DNA from: Anaerolineaceae bacterium
GTDB taxonomy: Bacteria > Chloroflexota > Anaerolineae > Aggregatilineales > Phototrophicaceae
Reading direction: 5' to 3'
Assembly (NCBI GenBank): GCA_002702065.1
Contig: NZXX01000011.1
Span: 1 to 64,000, forward strand
Length of the DNA: 64,000 nucleotides
Notes under the pieces: model-generated
Seen by the model: the letters and a program-made list of their open reading frames with translations, nothing else
The model's database searches: none
Told to the model about the DNA's origin: nothing
Translations under genes and position numbers: made by a program
Part shown: piece by piece, positions 1 through 5,820 of the stretch
Position numbering within the stretch: position 1 is the stretch's first letter
Layout of the letters: each line of letters opens with the position of its first letter

Positions 1-1203
1 GTGATACCAGCGCCACGCCTCCGGGTTGATCGGTTCGCCAACAGAACCGAGCAGGCGCAGGCTGCTGAGATTATGGCGATTCGGCCAGGCATCGCCGAAG
101 CGCATCAGGCCGCGGATAGCTGTCGGTGCGGTGTACAGAATGGTGATACCGTATTCCTCGACCAGTTTCCACCAGCGATTCGGGTAGGGATAGGTCGGCG
201 CACCTTCATACATGAAACTGGTCGCGCCCAGAATCAGCGGCGCATAAACGATGTAACTGTGCCCGGTGATCCAGCCCGGATCCGCCGCACACCACCAGCG
301 ATCTTCATCCTTGATGTCGAAGACCCATTCCAGCGTCGTCGAGGTATACACCTGATAGCCACCGTGCGTGTGCAGCACACCCTTGGGCTTGCCGGTCGTA
401 CCACTGGTATACAGAATAAACAGCGGATCCTCGGCGTCCATCACCTCGGTTTCGCAGACCGGCGTGGCAATCGGCAGCGACATCAGGTCGTGATACCAGT
501 AGTCGCGCCCGTGTTCCATATTGACGTCGTGACCGGTGCGTTTGACCACAATGACCGTTTCCACCACCGGCGAACGATGCACGGCCTCATCAACGGTATT
601 CTTCAGCGGCACAATATCCCCGCGCAGCCATGCCCCATCGCACGTCACCAGCACGCGGCTCTGGGCATCCTCGATGCGGTCGGCCAGCGCCTGCTCGGAG
701 AAACCGCCATAAACGACGCTGTGAATCGCACCAATCTTGGCACAGGCCAGCATCGCAATCATCAGTTCCGGCACACGGCCCATGTAGATGGTGACACGAT
801 CGCCTTTTTTCACGCCCATGCCGCGCAGCACATTGGCAAACTTGTTGGTTTCCTGCCACAGCCGCCAGTAGGAATAAGTTTTCTTGTCGCCAGGCTCGCC
901 TTCCCAGATGAGCGCCAGCTTGTTCTTGCGCCAGGTCTGGATATGCCGGTCCAGCGCGTTGAGGGCGATATTGGTCTTGCCACCCACAAACCACTTGTAA
1001 AACGGCGCGTTACTGCGGTCCAGCACCTGATCCCAGGTTTCGTACCAGTCGAGCGTTTCGGCGCGTCTGGCCCAGAAGGCTTCGATGTCCTGCATCGCTT
1101 CCGCGTAAACCGCCTCGTAGTCCGGCACGTGGGCATTCTTGACGACCTCGTCCGGCGGATCGTACCATTCGGTAGTGGCGGGGGTAAATGTTTCTTCTGC
1201 CAT
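1..1203 (-). CDS. acs: Acetyl-CoA synthetase (AMP-forming), C-terminal part cut off by the window edge
   Basis: Activates acetate to acetyl-CoA through acetyl-AMP in the cytoplasm. The minus-strand frame is open for 401 codons from ATG 1203 to the window edge and still lacks a stop. The translation holds the adenylate-forming P-loop signature YTSGTTGKPKGV, the upstream IHSVVYGGFSEQAL block and the ITGHSYIVYAPLILGA region typical of Acs. The family is about 620-660 residues, so about a third is missing. An AAGGAG ribosome site lies 10 nt before the ATG. The gene is divergent from menA. The plus-strand open frame over the same bases is a shadow. Assignment to Acs rather than propionyl- or acetoacetyl-CoA synthetase rests on the close match of these blocks. 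Confidence 0.93.
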   Translation of the reverse strand, partial: MAEETFTPATTEWYDPPDEVVKNAHVPDYEAVYAEAMQDIEAFWARRAETLDWYETWDQVLDRSNAPFYKWFVGGKTNIALNALDRHIQTWRKNKLALIWEGEPGDKKTYSYWRLWQETNKFANVLRGMGVKKGDRVTIYMGRVPELMIAMLACAKIGAIHSVVYGGFSEQALADRIEDAQSRVLVTCDGAWLRGDIVPLKNTVDEAVHRSPVVETVIVVKRTGHDVNMEHGRDYWYHDLMSLPIATPVCETEVMDAEDPLFILYTSGTTGKPKGVLHTHGGYQVYTSTTLEWVFDIKDEDRWWCAADPGWITGHSYIVYAPLILGATSFMYEGAPTYPYPNRWWKLVEEYGITILYTAPTAIRGLMRFGDAWPNRHNLSSLRLLGSVGEPINPEAWRWYH

Positions 1204-1330
1204 GACAGATATACTCCTTCAAACAAAAAGCAGCTTTATCCTGAAAACTCGCTTGGAATTGCCGAGTGGGATTATAAGCCCGATACCCCCACCTGCCAAC
1301 AGCCGCTAACGATCTGCCGTCAATCTGTCT

Positions 1331-1359
1331 GTTTTCGTTGCAGATTATCAGGCTATAAT
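1331..1359 (+). promoter_or_regulatory. Possible menA promoter
   Basis: A perfect TATAAT lies at 1354-1359, about 29 nt before the GTG start of menA. The -35 position holds only a weak TTTTC-like sequence. Inference from consensus and position. Confidence 0.35.
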
Positions 1360-1387
1360 GCTGCGCTGTATACAGACAGGAGCTACC

Positions 1388-2305
1388 GTGACGATTAAAA
1401 ACCCCCAACTGGCGGCGTGGTACAGCGCGGCCCGCCCCCGTACCCTGACGGCGACGTATGCCCCACTTGGACTGGCAGCGGTGATCGCGCTGGGCCAGGG
1501 GGTGTTTGAACTGATTCCGTTTGTGCTGGCGCTGATCGGGGCGCTGCTGCTGCAAATCGGGGCCAATCTGGTCAATGAGTATGCCGACTTTCGGCGCGGG
1601 GCCGACGAGCACAAACAGGCCGGACAAGGCATGACCATCAAGAACATGATCTTGACCCCCCGTGATGTGCTGATCGGCGCAATCGTCACCGTGGTCGGCG
1701 GTGCGCTCATCGGCCTGTTGTTGTTGTTCCAGAGCGGCCCCCTGCTGCTGTGGATTGGGATTGGTGGGGTGCTGGTGGTTGTTACCTATACGGCGGGGCC
1801 ATTCCCCCTTGCCTATCATGGGCTGGGTGAAATAACCGTCGCCATATTTATGGGGCCGCTCATGGTCCTCGGTGCTTATTATGTGATGGCGCGGCAGTAT
1901 GACCCGGTGCCGCTGGTGGCTGGCCTGCCCCTCGCCTTTATGGTTGCGGCTATCCTCCATGCCAATAACATCCGCGACATGGATGCAGACCGGGCCGTGA
2001 ACAAACGCACGCTGGCGGTACGGTTCGGCCTGCGATTTGCCCGCGCGGAATATGTCGTACTGGTCGGCGGCACCTATGTGATGCTGGTTGCCCTCGTACT
2101 ACTGGGGGCAATGCCCTGGCCCACCCTGCTGGCGCTGGTCACAGTGCCGGAAGCCCGGCGGTTGATTCAGATCGTCACCACCCAGACCGATACCGCACTG
2201 CTGCATCAGGCCCAGGGGCGCACCGCAAAGCTGCACGGTCGCGTCGGCCTGATGATCGTCGTGGGCTGGCTGATCGCCCTGCTGCTGCGCCTAGTCCTCG
2301 TCTGA
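1388..2305 (+). CDS. menA: 1,4-dihydroxy-2-naphthoate polyprenyltransferase (UbiA family)
   Basis: Attaches the polyprenyl chain to dihydroxynaphthoate in menaquinone synthesis, in the cytoplasmic membrane. The 305-residue product is very hydrophobic with about eight or nine membrane segments. It carries the two Asp-rich UbiA motifs: NLVNEYADFRRGADEH near residue 55 and NNIRDMDADRAVNKRTLAV near residue 195, which bind Mg-diphosphate. The second motif with KRTLAVRFG is characteristic of MenA rather than UbiA. Start GTG 1388 was chosen because AGGAG sits 5-6 nt upstream; the frame opens earlier at 1358 without a ribosome site. The 3' end overlaps the convergent small gene by 15 bp. A different UbiA substrate cannot be excluded. 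Confidence 0.85.
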   Translation: MTIKNPQLAAWYSAARPRTLTATYAPLGLAAVIALGQGVFELIPFVLALIGALLLQIGANLVNEYADFRRGADEHKQAGQGMTIKNMILTPRDVLIGAIVTVVGGALIGLLLLFQSGPLLLWIGIGGVLVVVTYTAGPFPLAYHGLGEITVAIFMGPLMVLGAYYVMARQYDPVPLVAGLPLAFMVAAILHANNIRDMDADRAVNKRTLAVRFGLRFARAEYVVLVGGTYVMLVALVLLGAMPWPTLLALVTVPEARRLIQIVTTQTDTALLHQAQGRTAKLHGRVGLMIVVGWLIALLLRLVLV

Positions 2306-2476
2306 GTGAGTGTGCCGCCCCGGTTTGCGCTTCAACCTCGGCGGCATCGGCATCACCTGGCTGCGCTCACCCTGCTCCAGCGCCCGCAGCACCTGTTCAG
2401 CTTCGGGTGATAAGTCCAGGTGAGGATTCGCTTTCGACTTGTTTTTTCGCCTGACGGGTAAATGCACACGCATCAT
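2291..2476 (-). CDS. Small basic protein, function unknown, with SOS-box-like upstream site
   Basis: Encodes 61 residues, strongly basic in the first half (RRKNKSK) and again near LKRKPGR, with an acidic SDED end. No domain is recognised and no membrane segment is seen. Support for a real gene is a strong GAGGAAG ribosome site just before ATG 2476, an extended -10 TGCTATAAT on the minus strand and a GAAC-N4-GTTC palindrome at the expected transcription start. It converges on menA and overlaps its last codons by 15 bp. If the palindrome is a LexA site this would be a damage-induced small protein, but function is not known. Confidence 0.5.
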   Translation of the reverse strand: MMRVHLPVRRKNKSKANPHLDLSPEAEQVLRALEQGERSQVMPMPPRLKRKPGRHTHSDED

Positions 2477-2505
2477 TCGCTTCCTCGTCTACCCCGCGCT
2501 TTTTC

Positions 2506-2519
2506 AGAACTAATGTTCT
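2506..2519. promoter_or_regulatory. SOS-box-like palindrome AGAAC-TAAT-GTTCT
   Basis: A perfect 5-bp inverted repeat with a 4-bp centre matches the GAAC-N4-GTTC core of Gram-positive-type LexA sites. It sits at the predicted +1 of the minus-strand small gene (-10 at 2531-2526), where a bound repressor would block transcription. Which LexA site this host uses is not known from the window. Confidence 0.45.
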
Positions 2520-2525
2520 AATCCC

Positions 2526-2531
2526 ATTATA
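2526..2531 (-). promoter_or_regulatory. Extended -10 element of the small basic gene
   Basis: Minus-strand reading gives TGC-TATAAT, a TGn-extended -10 box, 50 nt upstream of ATG 2476. The -35 region is weak, as is common for extended -10 promoters. The SOS-like palindrome starts about 7 nt downstream. Confidence 0.5.
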
Positions 2532-2617
2532 GCATAATCTGCGTTATGTGCGTTTGAATCTGCTAACGTTATGTTCCGTTTTTTCCGCGACAGACCTTAC
2601 AGCACTTGCTAGATGGC

Positions 2618-2638
2618 TATATATCGGACTGATATATA
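2618..2638. promoter_or_regulatory. Perfect palindrome TATATATC-GGACT-GATATATA
   Basis: Two 8-bp arms separated by 5 bp, lying just upstream of the predicted promoter of the gene at 2720. A TATAAT (2635-2640) overlaps its right edge. It looks like an operator, possibly for the adjacent winged-helix-like protein or for ParB/ParA, by position only. Confidence 0.45.
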
Positions 2639-2651
2639 ATGCCTTGAATGT

Positions 2652-2679
2652 TTGCACGATTGAGAGTATGCGTTATACT
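2652..2679 (+). promoter_or_regulatory. Predicted promoter of the winged-helix-like gene and parAB
   Basis: TTGCAC at 2652-2657 and TATACT at 2674-2679, 16-bp spacer, 41 nt before the ATG at 2720. Confidence 0.45.
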
Positions 2680-2719
2680 GCTGCTCAGGTGGACGAAGAC
2701 AGGTGCAAGGAGTCAATTT

Positions 2720-2986
2720 ATGGTGGAGAAAGTCACTTCGCGGCTTGGCAAGCAGAGTGACATGTTGCTCAGAGTCCTGAAGGAAACACCGGAAGACTGG
2801 TTGACCCGCAGCGATATTGCCCGGCTGCTGGAGAAGCGCAAACTGTCATCGTATGACATTGCCATGCTCGAAGTGCTCCAGGAAAAGGGACTGATCGAAA
2901 TTGAGCACCGAGATAACCGCACCCCTATCGGGTACGAGTTTGTCTACCGCATCACCGAGCAAGGGCTTACCGAAAGCGTCGGTTGA
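2720..2986 (+). CDS. Small winged-helix-like protein upstream of parA
   Basis: Encodes 88 residues. The layout (a run of helices with LTRSDIARLLEKRKLSSYDIAMLEVLQEKGLIEIE, then a hairpin region ending YEFVYRITEQG) resembles a winged helix-turn-helix: a recognition-type helix followed by a two-strand wing. No catalytic residues are seen. ATG 2720 was chosen because AAGGAG precedes it by 9 nt; the frame opens earlier at 2648. It lies 36 nt upstream of parA on the same strand and follows a palindrome, so it may be an autoregulatory DNA-binding protein of the partition cassette. The fold is an inference from residue pattern alone. Confidence 0.6.
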   Translation: MVEKVTSRLGKQSDMLLRVLKETPEDWLTRSDIARLLEKRKLSSYDIAMLEVLQEKGLIEIEHRDNRTPIGYEFVYRITEQGLTESVG

Positions 2987-3022
2987 TCGCGGCTGCCCGT
3001 GTTGATATGAGTGAGGGAATAC

Positions 3023-3811
3023 ATGAAGGTTATCACGCTGCTGAACGAAAAAGGGGGTGTTGGTAAAACCACCCTGGCGACCCATATCGCGGCTGGTCTG
3101 GCCATTCGGGGCCAGCGGGTGGTGTTAATCGACTCCGACCCCCAGGGCCACGCGACCGTGGTCTGCGGCCTCCCCAAAGAACCGGGCATCTATAATCTGC
3201 TGGTACGCGATGCCCCCTTCAATGACACCATGCGGCTTGTGCCGCCAGAACAATATCAGATGCCGAACGAGCCCCTGACCGGGCAGTTGTTTGTGGTGCC
3301 CTCCAACATCGAATCCCGCAATATTGCCAATTCGATCTCGGATGCATTTGCGGTCAGCGACCGGTTAGAGGAACTGAAAGAATTTATTGATTATGTGGTG
3401 ATCGACACATCGCCCACCCCTTCTCTGCTGCACGGTTCCATTTATTTGGCGACGGATTACATCATTTACCCAACCAAATGCGAGTATCTGTCGTTTGATG
3501 GCCTGGTCGAGAGCATCAAGCATCGCGAAGCGGCCCAGCTCAACCGCGACAAGTGGAACCTCGGCCCGATTGAGGTTATGGGGATTGTCCCGACGATGTA
3601 TCGCAATCAGACAATTGAGCATTCCGAAAATTTGAAAGAGCTGCGCCAGCAATTCGGCAAACTCGTTTGGCCGCCCATTCACCAGCGTACGATCTGGGCC
3701 GAGGCGGTGACGATGCGCCAGCCAGTTTTCGCCATTGCCCCGCAAACCAAAGCGGCAGCGGAGGCGCTCGCCCTGGTCGACCGTGTTCTTGGAGCAGCAG
3801 TCCATGTCTAA
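3023..3811 (+). CDS. parA: ParA-family partition ATPase
   Basis: Cytoplasmic Walker-type ATPase that segregates plasmids or chromosomes with ParB. The 262-residue product begins with the deviant Walker A motif NEKGGVGKTT (signature lysines K10 and K15), followed by VVLIDSDPQGHAT (Walker A' region) and YVVIDTSPTPS (Walker B). The length matches small, type Ib or Soj-like ParA proteins without an N-terminal DNA-binding domain. ATG 3023 is preferred over GTG 3011 because AGGGA lies just before it and the protein then starts at the first beta strand. The stop codon overlaps the parB start by 8 nt, indicating translational coupling. Confidence 0.92.
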   Translation: MKVITLLNEKGGVGKTTLATHIAAGLAIRGQRVVLIDSDPQGHATVVCGLPKEPGIYNLLVRDAPFNDTMRLVPPEQYQMPNEPLTGQLFVVPSNIESRNIANSISDAFAVSDRLEELKEFIDYVVIDTSPTPSLLHGSIYLATDYIIYPTKCEYLSFDGLVESIKHREAAQLNRDKWNLGPIEVMGIVPTMYRNQTIEHSENLKELRQQFGKLVWPPIHQRTIWAEAVTMRQPVFAIAPQTKAAAEALALVDRVLGAAVHV

Positions 3812-4976
3812 AGGCAGGCGTCGCACCCGTGATGGCACCGGGGCGCTGTCCTCACTTGAGCAGACGGCCAACGCGATTTATGATTCTGGGCTGCCGCCGG
3901 ATATCGCGGAACTCGACAGCCGCCGCCGCCCCACAAAATCGCTGGGCATTTTTGAAATTGTACCGGACCGCACCCAACCGAGACGCGCTGTCCCGTCGAG
4001 CGTCCGCGACCATTGGAATGGGGACACCCGCGCGATCCGCGACCTGTTTGATGGCTGGCTGTATGAAATTGAGCAGGCCGGCAACCCGGCGTTCGATTTG
4101 CAGCGATACGTCGAACAGGAGCATCTGCCCGAAGGCATCGAAGGCAACGATGATGATGCACAGCCGGACACGCCAACGGGCCATTACACAGCCCTCGAAC
4201 GTTCATTACTGGATATCGTTGATCTGGCCGTCAGTATCCGCGAAAATGGGCTGACCAATCCGATCACTGTCGCTCGTGACGGGGCGACTTTTCGGCTGGA
4301 AACCGGTGAACGTCGCTGGCTGGCCTATCATCTGCTGAACATTTTTTACCCGGACGGCGAATGGAGCAAAATCCCGGCGTATGTCGTCGAGGAAGTGAAT
4401 GTCTGGCGGCAGGCCAGCGAGAACAACGCTCGTGCCGACCTCAACGCGATCGGTAAAGCCCGTCAGCTTGCCATTCTGCTGATGGACCTGCTGCGCGAAC
4501 GCGGGCATGATTTCCGATCGTTTGACGAAGTCATCAGCGAGGGTTACTCGGAACGCGAGTATTATGCGCAGGTAGCCGATGGCAATGTGTACCGGGTGCC
4601 GCGTGGCGAAGGCGAACGCCTGCTGAGCGCGATGGGCTTGAAGAACCCGACTCAAATCCGGCAGTATCGTCAACTGCTGCGCTTGCCCGATGATCTGTGG
4701 CAAGAGGCGGATGATAATAACTGGGCCGAATCATATGTGCGGGAACGTTATACCGTAACGACCGTTACGGTATCGCGTAAAAAGCGATCGCCACAATCAG
4801 CCGTCAACCCATTTGTCGAGCGAGTCAATAAGAAGCGCCGCACCCGTGTCTGGAATTATGCCAACCGGTTGGGGGCGCTGAATGACAAGGAAAAGCGCAA
4901 AGCCCTTGAGGAAATCGAGGCCGATGAACGCTGGCTTTCGGAGCTGCGTGAGGCGTTGATGCGCGACCAGCAGTGA
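3804..4976 (+). CDS. parB: ParB/RepB/Spo0J-family partition protein
   Basis: Centromere-binding partner of ParA. The 390-residue product carries the ParB box LETGERRWLAYHLL near residue 170 (consensus GERRWRA) and the following helical ENNARADLNAIGKARQLAIL segment that leads into the DNA-binding region (KNPTQIRQYRQLLRLPDDL near 290). It is longer than chromosomal ParB because of an acidic insert around residues 110-130 and a basic C-terminal tail with KKRSP and NKKRRTR. ATG 3804 has GGAG upstream and overlaps the parA stop. The extended form and the neighbouring primase suggest a plasmid or integrative-element partition system rather than the chromosomal one. Confidence 0.88.
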   Translation: MSKGRRRTRDGTGALSSLEQTANAIYDSGLPPDIAELDSRRRPTKSLGIFEIVPDRTQPRRAVPSSVRDHWNGDTRAIRDLFDGWLYEIEQAGNPAFDLQRYVEQEHLPEGIEGNDDDAQPDTPTGHYTALERSLLDIVDLAVSIRENGLTNPITVARDGATFRLETGERRWLAYHLLNIFYPDGEWSKIPAYVVEEVNVWRQASENNARADLNAIGKARQLAILLMDLLRERGHDFRSFDEVISEGYSEREYYAQVADGNVYRVPRGEGERLLSAMGLKNPTQIRQYRQLLRLPDDLWQEADDNNWAESYVRERYTVTTVTVSRKKRSPQSAVNPFVERVNKKRRTRVWNYANRLGALNDKEKRKALEEIEADERWLSELREALMRDQQ

Positions 4977-5141
4977 CCCCGATTTATCCCAAACCGCGTT
5001 TTTCTCCCCTCCCCTACTGTTGTAAAAGGCCCACCCGGCAGAAAAACAGGCGAATTTATCCCAATTTTCAGCCAGGGGAGGGTCTTTGTCCGGTGGGGGA
5101 GGGGAGCGAAAAATCACTTATCGGCGGGTAATCACTTATCG
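4977..5141. repeat. Iteron-like direct repeats in a large imperfect inverted repeat; candidate replication origin
   Basis: Between parB and the primase-like gene. AATCACTTATCG occurs exactly at 5112-5123 and 5130-5141 (18-bp period). ATTTATCCCAA occurs exactly at 4982-4992 and 5054-5064. CTCCCCTCCCC (5004-5014) pairs with GGGGAGGGGAG (5096-5106), framing an imperfect palindrome over 100 bp long. ParAB plus primase context suggests a plasmid-type origin or parS site. No canonical DnaA box was confirmed, though TTATCCCAA and TTATCGCACA are similar. The role is an inference. Confidence 0.45.
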
Positions 5142-5157
5142 CACAAGTAATAAAATG

Positions 5158-5201
5158 AGCAGGGCCGCGATCCGGTAGCCAGCCAGATCACGGCCCCTGC
5201 T
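5158..5201. repeat. Strong hairpin, 15-bp stem with one bulge
   Basis: AGCAGGGCCGCGATC (5158-5172) pairs with GATCACGGCCCCTGCT (5186-5201) across a 13-nt loop. No good T-run follows on either strand, so it is not a clear terminator; it may belong to the candidate origin. Confidence 0.5.
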
Positions 5202-5542
5202 GTTGGAAAAGCACCGGCATCCCGACCAAAAAATGACGATGCTTTTTTTGAAAACGCAGTCACTTCTGACTGCATGTAAACAATACAAAACCAGTGTACT
5301 CGACGCCTGTTGCAGATGCAACTTTCCCAATGCTTTCTAAACGTAAATTTTGGCGATTTAAGCGTTTTTCAGATGCGGATGGATCATTTGATATAAGTTG
5401 TTTTCAAAGCGCAGGAAGGGGCCTTGTCAACGCGTATGGAGTGGTTCTTGAAGATGCCTGCCGAGTTGGTTGCCTGTTTTCCCGGATGCGTGTATGATAT
5501 TGGGCACTAGTGACTGTGCTGTGTCGGGGTCACTGAGCAGCG

Positions 5543-5577
5543 AAAAAAGAAAAAGCCTGCGGTTAAAGGCAGGCTTT
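5543..5577 (-). terminator. Rho-independent terminator on the minus strand
   Basis: A perfect 9-bp stem, AAAGCCTGC/GCAGGCTTT (5552-5560 with 5569-5577), 8-nt loop. On the minus strand it runs into TTTTTCTTTTTT; on the plus strand no T-run follows. It therefore ends a minus-strand transcript although no convincing minus-strand protein gene lies upstream. Confidence 0.75.
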
Positions 5578-5756
5578 CGTATATGGGTGTTTATGTCGAT
5601 CTGAGATTATCGCTAAACCATTTCCACTTTCTACTAACATAACTTGGCCGTTTGCTAGTAGAAGGGTGTTGTGCTAGTTCGCTAACTGTTGTGTCAGCCA
5701 TCTCATCCTTCAGGCTGTCTTGCAACCAAAAGGGACATGCACACCCCATCAATCCC
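5545..5756 (-). ncRNA. Candidate antisense RNA against the primase-like gene leader
   Basis: Bounded by a predicted minus-strand promoter (TTGCCA at 5791-5786, 17-bp spacer, TAAACT at 5768-5763) and the minus-strand terminator at 5543-5577, giving an RNA of about 210 nt. It would be complementary to the 5' leader of the initiator gene starting at 5821, the usual arrangement of counter-transcribed RNAs in plasmid copy control. A 66-codon open frame (5791-5591) covers the same bases, but its start lies upstream of the predicted transcription start and it has no recognisable domain. Confidence 0.35.
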
Positions 5757-5762
5757 ACTGAT

Positions 5763-5791
5763 AGTTTAGCGTTAATTGACGAATTTGGCAA
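5763..5791 (-). promoter_or_regulatory. Predicted promoter of the antisense RNA
   Basis: Minus-strand -35 TTGCCA (5 of 6 match) and -10 TAAACT (4 of 6) at a 17-bp spacing, inside the leader of the plus-strand initiator gene. Confidence 0.4.
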
Positions 5792-5820
5792 TGGGCACCC
5801 ATCAAAAAAGGTGGGTTTTC

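Noticed and set aside
1..1398. 465-codon plus-strand open frame at the left edge
   Set aside because: Antisense shadow of acetyl-CoA synthetase; the minus-strand translation has the family motifs.
5294..5497. 67-codon plus-strand frame in the gap before the primase-like gene
   Set aside because: No ribosome site, no recognisable composition or motif; the gap is AT-rich and non-coding in appearance.
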